Part shown: one piece after another, positions 8,371 to 16,951 of the stretch
How positions within the stretch are numbered: position 1 is the first letter of the stretch
Layout of the letters: every line of letters starts with the position of its first letter
Source of the DNA: UBA8438 sp963934795
Lineage (GTDB): Bacteria > Acidobacteriota > Vicinamibacteria > Vicinamibacterales > UBA8438
NCBI GenBank assembly: GCA_963934795.1
Contig: CAWWAF010000006.1
Location: 1-64,000 of the forward strand
DNA length: 64,000 nucleotides
Reading direction: 5' to 3'
Translations under genes and position numbers: made by a program
Notes under the pieces: model-generated
What the model was told of the DNA's origin: nothing
The model's input: only the letters and a program-made list of their open reading frames with translations
Database searches by the model: none

Positions 8371-9027
8371 ATGACTGCAGGAATCAGATACATCGTCACG
8401 TTGGTCGCACCGAAGGTATGCGCAGCTGGGCTCGTCCTGCTGGGCCTGGCGGCCTGCGCGCCGGCATCCGGGCAGACTCCCGGCGAACTCATGCGACAAG
8501 CGGAAACGGACTTTCTGGCTGGTCGTGTCGAAGAGTCGATGATCAACTTCGACCAGGTCGCGCAGCAGCGCCCTGACGTTGCGCCGCAGCTGTGGCAGCG
8601 CGGTATCGCGCTCTACTACACGGGGCGCTACCAAGAGTGCCGGGAGCAGTTCGAATCCCATCGGTTGGTCAATCCCGCCGATGTCGAGAATGCCGCGTGG
8701 CACTTTCTCTGTGTGGCCCGGTCTGATGGTGCGGACGCGGCCCTCGCTGCGTTGCTCCCGGTCGGGAGGGATGGGCGCTCGCCGATGCCTGAGATCTACG
8801 AGATGTTCGGTGGCCGAATGAGCCAGGAGGACGTACTCGCCGCGGCAGGTGACAATGCCCGGGGCCAGTTCTACGCCCACCTCTACCTGGGGCTGTATCA
8901 GGAAGCGCTCGGCCAGATTGCGGGTGCCCGCGAGTTCATACTACTGGCCGCCGACGATCGGTTCGCCGCGGCCGGCGGGTACATGCACGGGGTCGCGGTC
9001 GTACATCGCGACCGACTGGAACCGTAG
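8371..9027 (+). CDS. TPR-type lipoprotein
   Basis: A 218-aa predicted lipoprotein. The hydrophobic signal ends in the lipobox LAAC, so about 190 residues are exposed in the periplasm. The mature part is alpha-helical with tetratricopeptide-like repeats (ETDFLAGRVEESMINFDQVA, GIALYYTGRYQECREQFE, LYLGLYQEALGQ), similar in plan to NlpI-like proteins that scaffold periplasmic complexes. No catalytic residues are visible. The ATG at 8371 follows GGGAGG about 11 bases upstream; longer in-frame starts lack a signal. A TATACT at 8318-8323 is a candidate -10. It is convergent with the NHL-repeat gene. Confidence 0.78.
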   Translation: MTAGIRYIVTLVAPKVCAAGLVLLGLAACAPASGQTPGELMRQAETDFLAGRVEESMINFDQVAQQRPDVAPQLWQRGIALYYTGRYQECREQFESHRLVNPADVENAAWHFLCVARSDGADAALAALLPVGRDGRSPMPEIYEMFGGRMSQEDVLAAAGDNARGQFYAHLYLGLYQEALGQIAGAREFILLAADDRFAAAGGYMHGVAVVHRDRLEP

Positions 9028-9032
9028 CCCGG

Positions 9033-9079
9033 GGCGGCGTGTCCGACGCACCGCGGTGGGAGACGGGGCTCACGCCGCC
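9033..9079. other. Inverted repeat in a convergent intergenic gap
   Basis: GGCGGCGTG at 9033-9041 pairs with CACGCCGCC at 9071-9079, spanning the 53-base gap between convergent genes. There is no T tract, so a terminator role is only possible. Confidence 0.35.
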
Positions 9080-9080
9080 G

Positions 9081-10190
9081 TCAACGCAATACTCGTATCC
9101 GGTGGGCTTCGCTATCGCCGACATACAATCCGCCGTCTGACGTGGCGAACACGCCGTGCGGCCGATTGAGTCGGCAGCGGAGCGGATCTGACTCCGGCCC
9201 GTCACCGCGTTCCCCGTTACCGAGTACGGTCGAAATGGTCCCGTCGGTGATGTCGACCATCCGTATGACGTGATTCTCCGTATCGGCGACGTACAGGAAA
9301 CCGTCACGATAGGCCAGCCCTTTGGGACCGCCTAGGGTGGCTTGCGTCGCTGGTCCGCCGTCGCCGGTGTGGCCCGGTTCCCCGGTACCTGCCACATGAT
9401 GCAGCGTCTCGGTGTCGAGCGCGATCCGGTAGATGGCGTTGCCCTCTCGCAGGGCCAGATACAGGTTGCCAGCCGGGTCGAGCGCCATCGCTCGCGGTCC
9501 GTTGAGTGGCGTGCCCGCGAGCGGCGCCCCGTCGGGGGTCGGTTCCCGCTCGCCGGTGCCGGCCCAGGTCTCGATGACTCCCGTGGCCGGGTCGACGCGT
9601 CGAATCCGATGGTTCCCGATGTCGCAGATGAGCAGGCGCCCCGCAGGGTCGAATGCAATGCTGTGGGGTTGGCGCAGTTGTGCCTCGCGGGCCAGTCCGC
9701 CATCGCCAGAGAAGCCCGCCTCGCCAGTGCCGGCCACCGTCAAGATGAGGCCGGTGCTGGCGTCGACCCGTCGTACGACGTGGCTGTCCCGCTCAACAAT
9801 GAACAGGTGCCCGTCGCGGTCGAACTGGATCTCGTGCGGCATGTTGAGCCGGGCCTCGGTCGCGGGACCACCGTCGCCGGCGTAGCCCCGCTGGCCATTG
9901 CCCGCGATGGTGGTCGTGCGCCCAGTGGTCAGGTCGAGTCGACGGATCCGCTGGTTGTCGAGATCGCAGAAATAGAGGGCACCATCCGGTCCGATGACGA
10001 CGCCGTACGGATTGGCCACAGCGCCGTCCGAGAAGCCCGCCGTCCCGTTGCCGATGACGGTGGTCACCGTGGCCGCTCCGACCGGTTGCGCGAAACACAG
10101 GAGCGTGCCGGCCAGGATGAGCCAGCGGGTCGGTTCCGGGGCAGGTCTCGGCTGAGTCCAGCGAGATGACGACGGCTTCACGATGTGCAT
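9081..10190 (-). CDS. Secreted NHL-repeat beta-propeller protein
   Basis: A 369-aa exported protein with a signal ending near PVGAA, followed by six NHL-type repeats. Each has a GNGT/GTGE-GF-GDGG loop and a later NHRIRRVD or NHVIRMVD strand (for example GYAGDGGPATEA, GFSGDGGLAREA, GHTGDGGPATQA). NHL propellers normally mediate protein or ligand binding; no lyase or hydrolase residues can be assigned. The first codon could be the GTG at 10202 or the ATG at 10190; the ATG is chosen as the stronger codon. It is followed by the TPR lipoprotein convergently and preceded by another TPR gene on the same strand. Confidence 0.8.
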   Translation of the reverse strand: MHIVKPSSSRWTQPRPAPEPTRWLILAGTLLCFAQPVGAATVTTVIGNGTAGFSDGAVANPYGVVIGPDGALYFCDLDNQRIRRLDLTTGRTTTIAGNGQRGYAGDGGPATEARLNMPHEIQFDRDGHLFIVERDSHVVRRVDASTGLILTVAGTGEAGFSGDGGLAREAQLRQPHSIAFDPAGRLLICDIGNHRIRRVDPATGVIETWAGTGEREPTPDGAPLAGTPLNGPRAMALDPAGNLYLALREGNAIYRIALDTETLHHVAGTGEPGHTGDGGPATQATLGGPKGLAYRDGFLYVADTENHVIRMVDITDGTISTVLGNGERGDGPESDPLRCRLNRPHGVFATSDGGLYVGDSEAHRIRVLR

Positions 10191-10310
10191 GACGTGTCTC
10201 ACTTCAATCCTCGCCAGCGGCTCATACGCAGCGAACTTCTCGGGCGACGTGCGGCCTTGCAGGCCCCGTGTGCGAACGGACGGCCGGCGATCGACACCTC
10301 GCCGACGACT

Positions 10311-11057
10311 CTAGAGCGCGTCGCGGATCGCGCGCGCCCGGCCTTCGAGGGCCAGCGCGTCGTCCGGGCGATTCATCCCACGGAAGACGACGGCGTACTC
10401 CTGGAGGATGGTGAGCAGTTGGTCCTGATCGGGTTCTGCTTGATCCAACGTGAGGGCCAGCACCTCGCGGTACAGCGGCTCGGCGTCCCGGTGACGTCCT
10501 TCTCGCAGATACAAGCCCGCCAGCGCAGTCCGGAGAACCAGCACGTCCGGGTGACCCGGTCCGACCTCCCAGTCGAGGATACCGAGGGCTCGCTGAAATA
10601 GCGGTTCCGCATCTTCAGACTGGTCGAGTACCGCATAGAACACCGCCAGGTCGGCGGCGAAACGCGCCACGCGAGGCGACTCGGGTCCATCAATCCGTTC
10701 GAGGCGCGTCAGCGCCTCCTGATAGAGGGGTTCCGCCTCGGAATCTCGCGCCTGCGCGTGGTAGAAGTCGGCGAGGTTGCCCAGTGTGATGGCCAGACGC
10801 GGATCGGACGGCTCAAACTCGAGTGCGGCGTGTTCGGCGGCCACGAACCACTGCTCAGCGGCCTCGAAATCCTGGTCCTGGTACGCAAAGGCGGCCGCCT
10901 CCATGTACTGTTCCCAGCTTTGCGTTTGGCAACCGAGAACGCAGACCAGCAAGGTCATGACGACGAGTCGTCGTGTGGGGAGTCCGGCTCGCGCGCTCAG
11001 TGGGACCCCGTCGCGTGCGCGACCGCGCGAATTGGACGTGACCGGTTGGCGCACCAT
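10311..11057 (-). CDS. TPR lipoprotein
   Basis: A 248-aa protein with a hydrophobic segment ending in a lipobox-like VLGC and then four or five TPR units of the 42-residue TPR_10/12 class (EPSDPRLAITLGNLADFYHA, EAEPLYQEALTRLE, DAEPLFQRALGILD, DAEPLYREVLALTL). Such arrays scaffold protein complexes. The start is uncertain: ATG 11057 lies 12 bases after a perfect TATAAT, GTG 11066 would fall inside the promoter spacer, and ATG 10958 (MTLLVCVLGC) would give a shorter, uncharged signal. With ATG 11057 the n-region is unusually long for a lipoprotein. Same strand as the NHL gene after a 120-base gap. Confidence 0.75.
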   Translation of the reverse strand: MVRQPVTSNSRGRARDGVPLSARAGLPTRRLVVMTLLVCVLGCQTQSWEQYMEAAAFAYQDQDFEAAEQWFVAAEHAALEFEPSDPRLAITLGNLADFYHAQARDSEAEPLYQEALTRLERIDGPESPRVARFAADLAVFYAVLDQSEDAEPLFQRALGILDWEVGPGHPDVLVLRTALAGLYLREGRHRDAEPLYREVLALTLDQAEPDQDQLLTILQEYAVVFRGMNRPDDALALEGRARAIRDAL

Positions 11058-11069
11058 GACAGGCACCGG

Positions 11070-11075
11070 ATTATA
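11070..11075 (-). promoter_or_regulatory. TATAAT -10 giving a near-leaderless start
   Basis: A perfect consensus -10 on the minus strand (11075 to 11070). A start site 7 bases on falls about 6 bases before ATG 11057, leaving no room for a Shine-Dalgarno. Confidence 0.5.
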
Positions 11076-11168
11076 GCGCGCAAGACCTGAGCCTTTCCCG
11101 ATGGACGCCCCAGGTATAGACTGCGACCAGCGATTCGACGTCCACGGTGGAGCGTGGAGGAGGGGCCA

Positions 11169-11381
11169 ATGTCCAGTATCGCCTCACATGAATTGCAAGA
11201 CGAATTTGCACTCCATTTCGACGTGGGTTTGATACCACTGGGCTCCGGTCGGACCGATCGCGGCCGGGCAGTGCTGATGATGCGCGCGAAGAGCGTCATC
11301 ACGCCGGGGCTCGATCTCGAAGCCCGGCTCGTCAATGACGCGGAAGCAATGCGGGACCGGATCGCGGCCAGAGGAGCATGA
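11169..11381 (+). CDS. Small 70-aa protein coupled to a PQQ dehydrogenase
   Basis: MSSIASHELQDEFALH begins a 70-aa soluble protein with no signal peptide, no cysteine and a mixed charged C-terminus. A strong Shine-Dalgarno, GGAGGAGG, lies about 6 bases before the ATG. Its TGA overlaps the next gene's ATG (ATGA at 11378-11381), so the two are translationally coupled. A TATAGA at 11115-11120 is a candidate -10. I do not recognise a family. Coupling suggests a role in expression, folding or cofactor handling of the dehydrogenase; being unsignalled, it would act in the cytoplasm. Confidence 0.72.
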   Translation: MSSIASHELQDEFALHFDVGLIPLGSGRTDRGRAVLMMRAKSVITPGLDLEARLVNDAEAMRDRIAARGA

Positions 11382-13339
11382 AGATGACGTCAACCACAAC
11401 GGCAGTGGCGGCCGTCGCGCTGTTAGGCGTCGGCGGTGTGGCCATGGCCCAGACGGGTGAGTGGCGCGCCTATAGCGCCGACCTGGCCGGAAGCAAGTAC
11501 TCGGCCCTTGACCAGATCACGGCGGACAACGCGGGCAGTCTGCGGGTGGTGTGGCGGCAGCCGACCATTCCTGACGCGGTCCGGGAGGGCAGTGAGATTC
11601 GTCCGCCGGCGGTGGTGCAGAACACCCCGCTGATGGCGGACGGGCGGCTGTATGTCAGCACCGGTCTTGGCACGGTCGCCGCGCTGGACGCGATCACCGG
11701 CGAGGTGGTGTGGTTCGATCCGTTGCCCGAGGGCGTGACGAGCCGTGGGGGCGCCAGTCGTGGCGTGGCGTATTGGGACGACCCGGAGAGCGACGACGCC
11801 CGGGTCGTGGCGGTCATTGGTTCGACGCTCGTCGCACTGAACGCCGGCACGGGGGCCAGATATCCCGACTTCGGCACCGACGGCGAGGTGGACCTGACAC
11901 AGGGCTACGATACGCGGCCCGTGACCGAGTTTCGGTGGCGGTCGGCTCCGCTCGTGGTCAACGGGGTGGTGATTATCGGCTCTTTTGGCACCGACTTCAC
12001 CAATGACACCCAACCGGCGCGCAAAGCGATGCCGCCGGGTGATGTTCGCGGTTTCGACGTGCGTACCGGCCAGCAGCGCTGGATCTTTCACACGGTGCCG
12101 CAGGAGGGCGAGGTGGGGAACGACACCTGGCTTACCGGTCCGAATGAGGATCAGGCGTCGTGGGAGTACACCGGCAACACGAATATGTGGGCCTGGCCCA
12201 GTGGGGACGAGGAACTCGGTCTGGTCTACCTCCCATTGTCGACCCCGACCAACGACTACTATGGCGGCCACCGCCCGGGCGACAACCTGTTCGCCGAGAG
12301 CCTCGTGTGTCTCGACGCGCGAACCGGCGAGCTTGTATGGCACTTCCAGGCGGTGCACCACGGCGTGTGGGACTACGACTTTCCGGCCGCGCCGAACCTG
12401 ATCGATATTACGGTCGATGGTCGCGCCATCAAAGCCGTGGCGCTGGTCAGCAAGCAGGGATTTACCTATGTCTTTGATCGCGCCACAGGCGAACCGGTAT
12501 GGCCGATCGAAGAGCGTGCGGTGCCCGTAGGGGACGTGCCCGGCGAATGGTACGCAGCCACCCAGCCGTTCCCGACCAAGCCGCCACCGTTCGAGCACCA
12601 AGGGGTGCTGGTGGATGATCTCATCGACTTCACGCCGGAGCTCCGCCGAGAGGCCGAGGAGATATTGGCGGGGTATGTTTCGGGTCCGCTGTTCACCCCG
12701 CCGACGGTGATCGATCCGCGTCCTGGTGGGACGCGCGGCACGATTCAGTCGCCAGGATTGGTCGGCGGCGCTGACTGGAACGGAGCGGCCGTCGACCCCG
12801 AGACCGGTGTGTTGTATGTGCCGACGGCGCGCACGCCGGCCGTGGTTGGGTTGACCCGGTCGGAGCATCCGCGGTCGAACGTCGATTTCGTGATGCGGGC
12901 CCTTGAGATGGCCGAGGGGCCGCAAGGACTCCCGCTGCTGAAACCGCCGTATGGCGCCCTCGTGGCGATCGACCTCAACGAAGGAGAGATCAAGTGGAGC
13001 GTGGCTAACGGCGACGGTCCGCGAGACCATCCCGCGTTGCGCGACTTGGATCTGCCGCCGTTGGGACAATCGGGACGGGTGTCCCCGCTCGTGACGCGGA
13101 CGCTGGTTTTTCTGGGTGAGGGGGTCGACCGGGGCATGGTGTTTCTGCCCGGGGGCGTCGGTGGCAAAGTGCTGCGTGCCTATGACAAGGAGTCAGGCGC
13201 GGTGGTGGCCGAGGTCGGGCTCCCCGGTGGGACGAGCGCGGCCCCGATGACCTACATGGCCGGTGGCAAGCAGTACATCGTGGTCACCGTCGGCTGGACC
13301 GATATGGAGAGCGAGTGGGTCGCGCTCGCGCTCCCTTGA
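11378..13339 (+). CDS. Secreted PQQ-dependent dehydrogenase (glucose-dehydrogenase-like)
   Basis: A 653-aa exported quinoprotein. The signal peptide ends VAMAQ and the mature protein starts GEWRAYSADLAGSKYSALDQI, a hallmark of eight-bladed PQQ dehydrogenases. Propeller repeats such as AALDAITGEVVWFD, DARTGELVWHFQAVHHGVWDYD and FDRATGEPVWP follow. The closest pattern is the soluble domain of membrane glucose dehydrogenase, but the N-terminal membrane anchor is absent, so it is periplasmic. It would oxidise a sugar or alcohol and pass electrons to a cytochrome or quinone. Its start overlaps the 70-aa gene. Two other PQQ-type enzymes lie at 43429-45579 and 58000-59226. Confidence 0.88.
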   Translation: MKMTSTTTAVAAVALLGVGGVAMAQTGEWRAYSADLAGSKYSALDQITADNAGSLRVVWRQPTIPDAVREGSEIRPPAVVQNTPLMADGRLYVSTGLGTVAALDAITGEVVWFDPLPEGVTSRGGASRGVAYWDDPESDDARVVAVIGSTLVALNAGTGARYPDFGTDGEVDLTQGYDTRPVTEFRWRSAPLVVNGVVIIGSFGTDFTNDTQPARKAMPPGDVRGFDVRTGQQRWIFHTVPQEGEVGNDTWLTGPNEDQASWEYTGNTNMWAWPSGDEELGLVYLPLSTPTNDYYGGHRPGDNLFAESLVCLDARTGELVWHFQAVHHGVWDYDFPAAPNLIDITVDGRAIKAVALVSKQGFTYVFDRATGEPVWPIEERAVPVGDVPGEWYAATQPFPTKPPPFEHQGVLVDDLIDFTPELRREAEEILAGYVSGPLFTPPTVIDPRPGGTRGTIQSPGLVGGADWNGAAVDPETGVLYVPTARTPAVVGLTRSEHPRSNVDFVMRALEMAEGPQGLPLLKPPYGALVAIDLNEGEIKWSVANGDGPRDHPALRDLDLPPLGQSGRVSPLVTRTLVFLGEGVDRGMVFLPGGVGGKVLRAYDKESGAVVAEVGLPGGTSAAPMTYMAGGKQYIVVTVGWTDMESEWVALALP

Positions 13340-13466
13340 CCCGTTGGCCCGGTAGCGCGGGTGCCGAGCAAGGTGGTGCGCAGCACAGGGGCGTCGGGCG
13401 GGTGATACGGAAGGCCGACAGCCGACACGGGCTCTGGGCCCTCTGAGACGCGACAGGAGACACACG

Positions 13467-15632
13467 ATGAACGTACGCAAGAAGATGGTGCTCGGGAGCG
13501 CCGCGGGCGGGGTGATGTTGGCGGCGCTGCTGGCGGCACCGGGGCTGATCGCGCGACAGCCGGCGATCGCCATCGATGGCGACGACATCGGTGGGGTCGT
13601 CACAGGGCCGGACGGACCCGAAGCGGGTGTCTGGGTCATCGCCGAGACGACCGACCTGCCGACACGGTTCAATCGAACGGTGGTGACGGACGACCAGGGA
13701 CGCTACGTGGTGCCGGACCTGCCCGACGCCACCTATGAGGTGTGGGTCCGGGGGTACGGCCTTGTGGATTCGGTCAAGCAGCCGGCGTCGCCGGGCGCAC
13801 GGCTGGACATGACCGCGGTGGTGGCGCCCGATGCCCATGCCGCGGCGCAGTACTTCCCGGCCGGCTACTGGTATTCGCTCCTCGAGGCGCCAGGTCCGGA
13901 TGAATTTCCTGGCACCGGACCCGAGGGCAATGGCATTTCGCCGAGCATTCCGGATCAGTCCACCTGGCTTCGCGGATTGAAGTCCGGCGGGTGCACCGCG
14001 TGCCACGCTCTGGGGAACAAGGCCACCCGTGAAGTCCCGCCGCAGCTCGGCGAATTTGACTCGCTGGTCGACGCGTGGGACCGGCGAGTGCAGTCAGGGC
14101 AGGCCGGCGGCAGCATGAGCGGGGCGCTGGATCGAATGGGCCGCCGGCGCGCCCTCGAGATGTACGCCGACTGGACCGGACGCATCATGGCCGGCGAGCT
14201 TCCGCCGACGCCGCCACGGCCCCAGGGCATCGAGCGCAACGTCGTGATCACACAGTGGGATTGGGCCGACCAGCACGCCTATCTTCACGATGAGGTGTCG
14301 ACCGACAAGCGCAATCCGACCGTCAACGCGAACGGGCCGATCTACGGGGCCCTCGAAGCCAGCGCCGACTACGTGCCAGTGCTCGACCCGACCAGCAACA
14401 GCATCCGGCAGCTGCGCGTGCCGGTGCGGGACCCCGACACCCCGTTGGCGGCCGGTCCGCCGATGGCGCCGTCGCCCTACTGGGGCGAGGAGGCGATCTG
14501 GGACAGCCGGGCGAACATTCACAACCCGATGCTTGACCAGGATTCCCGCGTCTGGCTGACCTCCCGCGTACGCGGGCCGGAGAACCCTCCGGACTGCCTG
14601 TCGGGGTCCGATCATCCGTCCGCGCAGGTGTTTCCCAACGCGCGGGCCAACCGGCACCTGGCGGTGTACGACCCGGCGACCGACGACATGACGCTCATCG
14701 GTACCTGTTTCAGCACGCACCATCTGATTTTTGCTGAAGACGACAACAACACACTCTGGACCAGCGGCGGCGGACAGGTCCTCGGGTGGTTGAACACCAA
14801 GCAGTTCCTGGAGACGGGGGACGAGCTGGCGTCACAGGGCTGGAGCCCCCTGGTCCTGGACAACAATGGCAATGGTCGTCGCGACGCCTATACCGAGCCG
14901 GACGAGCCGGTTGTCGCGTCACAGGACCGGCGGATTCGGTCGGGGTTCTACGGCGTGTCTGTTGACCCGAATGACGGGTCTGTCTGGGGGTCATCCCTGG
15001 GGATGCCCGGAGCCCTCCTCCGGTTCGATCCGGGCGAGGATCCGTCGTCGACCGGGCTCACGGAACGATATGAGGTGCCCTACCAGAACCCACGGGCCGC
15101 GGTGCAGGGGTATTCGCCACGCGGCATGGACATCGACCGCCATGGCGTCGTATGGACACCGCTGGCCAGTGGGCATCTCGCCAGTTTCGACCGCCGCAAG
15201 TGTGCTGGTCCGCTGAACGGACCGACCGCGACCGGACAACACTGCCCCGAAGGCTGGACCCTGTATGAAGAGCCGCTCCCGAAGATGAAGGGCATCACCG
15301 AGTCCGGTAGCTCCGAGGGTAGCTACTATGCCTGGGTCGACCAGTTCGATACGTCGGGTCTCGGAGCCAACACGCCCATCAGCACCGGGAACGCATCAGA
15401 GGCGCTGCTGGCCCTGACAGACGGCGAATGGGTGGTACTGCGGGTGCCCTATCCGCTAGGGTTCTACACCAAATGGATGGACGGGCGTATCGACGACGCC
15501 ACCGCCGGTTGGAAGGGGAGAGGACTGTGGGCCACCTGGAGCACGCGTGCCCCGTTCCACGCTGAAACGGGCAAGGGCACGCCCAGCAAGGTGGTCAGGT
15601 TCCAGATGCGCCCCGACGGGCTCGCGAAGTAG
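13467..15632 (+). CDS. Secreted carboxypeptidase-regulatory-like / monoheme / propeller protein
   Basis: A 721-aa exported multidomain protein. A Sec signal (1-30) is followed by a carboxypeptidase regulatory-like beta-sandwich (about 40-120: IGGVVTGPDGPEAGVWV, TDDQGRYVVPDLP). Next is one c-heme site, CTACH (176-180), then a long propeller-like region resembling Vgb/NHL proteins (DIDRHGVVWTPLASGHLASFD). The combination is known among acidobacterial secreted proteins but has no assigned function. It may accept electrons from the PQQ dehydrogenase directly upstream (127-base gap, same strand). ACAGGAGA lies just upstream of the ATG. The protein may be catalytic or simply an electron-accepting binding protein. 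Confidence 0.78.
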   Translation: MNVRKKMVLGSAAGGVMLAALLAAPGLIARQPAIAIDGDDIGGVVTGPDGPEAGVWVIAETTDLPTRFNRTVVTDDQGRYVVPDLPDATYEVWVRGYGLVDSVKQPASPGARLDMTAVVAPDAHAAAQYFPAGYWYSLLEAPGPDEFPGTGPEGNGISPSIPDQSTWLRGLKSGGCTACHALGNKATREVPPQLGEFDSLVDAWDRRVQSGQAGGSMSGALDRMGRRRALEMYADWTGRIMAGELPPTPPRPQGIERNVVITQWDWADQHAYLHDEVSTDKRNPTVNANGPIYGALEASADYVPVLDPTSNSIRQLRVPVRDPDTPLAAGPPMAPSPYWGEEAIWDSRANIHNPMLDQDSRVWLTSRVRGPENPPDCLSGSDHPSAQVFPNARANRHLAVYDPATDDMTLIGTCFSTHHLIFAEDDNNTLWTSGGGQVLGWLNTKQFLETGDELASQGWSPLVLDNNGNGRRDAYTEPDEPVVASQDRRIRSGFYGVSVDPNDGSVWGSSLGMPGALLRFDPGEDPSSTGLTERYEVPYQNPRAAVQGYSPRGMDIDRHGVVWTPLASGHLASFDRRKCAGPLNGPTATGQHCPEGWTLYEEPLPKMKGITESGSSEGSYYAWVDQFDTSGLGANTPISTGNASEALLALTDGEWVVLRVPYPLGFYTKWMDGRIDDATAGWKGRGLWATWSTRAPFHAETGKGTPSKVVRFQMRPDGLAK

Positions 15633-15654
15633 TGGCCGGGGGCAAACCCGTGGC

Positions 15655-15855
15655 CTAGATCGCCCGTGGGCCGCCGAGCACCCGGGCCGGAAACATGATG
15701 ATGGCGCCCAGGAGGGCAAAGACGCCGCCCACGGCGATCCCTACCACCCGGAACGGGAGGAGGAGGACCCAGACAATCGTGTACACGATCAGGGCGATGA
15801 GGGCCAGCGGCCAGCACAGCACGAGTAGCAGGCACCAGAGCAGAAATTTGATCAT
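15655..15855 (-). CDS. Small two-TM membrane protein
   Basis: A 66-aa, almost entirely hydrophobic protein with two predicted transmembrane helices (about 3-32 and 36-57) and a short basic tail, ARVLGGPRAI. No family is recognised. It is convergent with the heme/propeller gene after 22 bases. Confidence 0.6.
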   Translation of the reverse strand: MIKFLLWCLLLVLCWPLALIALIVYTIVWVLLLPFRVVGIAVGGVFALLGAIIMFPARVLGGPRAI

Positions 15856-15945
15856 GCTGCCTACTCTGACGAACCCCGTGGCCTGACGGTTCCGCCCGTT
15901 CCCGTCCCCGCGCCCGCCACACCGAGCCGTCCTTTTTGTCGCGTC

Positions 15946-16746
15946 CTAACGTGCGCCTGGCTCCGTCTGGGGCGTCATGCCGGTGCGCGCGATGATCGGC
16001 GCTGCGCTGGGTGAGGCGAGGAACGCGATCAGGCGTCGTGCGGCGCCTGGGGCGACGGCGTGCGTTGTCACCCCGGCCGAGAACATCGTGACCTTTTGCG
16101 CCTCGTCGGGAATCGGCCCGACGTAGGTGATCTCCTGAATAGGCAACAACTCGCTCACTTGTTGGAACCCGATCGCCGCGTCGCCGCGTGCCACCACCGT
16201 GCCCACGCGCTCGCCCACGACGCGCATGCTCTTGAGAGCCATTTGTTCTGCGATGCCGAGGCGGGGAAAGAGGACGGTCGCCAGATACGTACCACTGGCG
16301 CTGGCTGAGAACGCGACCGACTCGGCCTCCAGGAGTGTGCGCGTGAAGTCGTCCAGCGTTCGGATGTCTGGCACCGTGGCGCCGTCACGCACGACCATCC
16401 CGACCAGCGATGCCGCCAAGTCGACCTGGCTGTCGGGAACGACTCGTCCTGTGCCCACCAGCAGGTCGAGCCCTTCGCGAGCTAGGATAACCACGTCAGC
16501 GGCTTCTCCGCGGTCAATCCGGCTCGGGATGGAGGACGCTGCGCCACCCATGGAGGCGCCGTACGCCGTATTGAGGGCAATCCCCGTCTGGGCCGTGAAC
16601 GTCGTCGACAGTGCCTCGTACGCGGCCGTGAAGCCACCTGAGCTCATGACGTCGAGTTGGACGACAGGCTGCGACGATGCTCCGAGCACGGCGGTGGCAG
16701 CCAGAATGGCTGCGAGTCTGAGGGGACGATACGTAGACACGCTCAC
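15946..16746 (-). CDS. Molybdate-type ABC substrate-binding protein (ModA-like)
   Basis: A 266-aa periplasmic binding protein of the type II ModA fold. Visible features are the opening VMSSGGFTAAYEALSTTF, the ligand-loop pattern GASMGGAASSIPSRI.RGEAADVVIL, and the C-terminal FSAGVTTHAVAPGAARRLIAFLASP. These are typical of molybdate- or tungstate-binding ModA homologues, including those without adjacent permeases. No modB or modC is near, so it may be an orphan or respond to another anion. A nearby molybdoenzyme (55114-56277) makes molybdate sensible. Start: GTG 16746, after GGGAG about 13 bases upstream, gives a normal signal peptide (YRPLRLAAILAATAVLG); GTG 16740 is an alternative. Confidence 0.78.
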   Translation of the reverse strand: MSVSTYRPLRLAAILAATAVLGASSQPVVQLDVMSSGGFTAAYEALSTTFTAQTGIALNTAYGASMGGAASSIPSRIDRGEAADVVILAREGLDLLVGTGRVVPDSQVDLAASLVGMVVRDGATVPDIRTLDDFTRTLLEAESVAFSASASGTYLATVLFPRLGIAEQMALKSMRVVGERVGTVVARGDAAIGFQQVSELLPIQEITYVGPIPDEAQKVTMFSAGVTTHAVAPGAARRLIAFLASPSAAPIIARTGMTPQTEPGAR

Positions 16747-16951
16747 AGTGGATCGATTATCTCCCGCGTGGCCCGCCACGCGCACGCCTCGCTGACCGTG
16801 GGGCGTCGGCGGTAGGCAGCGTCGTGCGTGCCGCATCTTCAGGTACACTCGCTTCTACTTTGTGCGTCGCCGACGCGTCGGATCGATTGAACTAGCGGGC
16901 GTGGCTGTCCGTACTGGAACGAATGCCCATCGCGGGCCAGGGAGAATGTTG

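Noticed and set aside
11423..13069. Long open frame antisense to the PQQ dehydrogenase (548 codons)
   Set aside because: His/Arg-rich composition with no motif, fully opposite a clear quinoprotein; typical antisense shadow in G+C-rich DNA.
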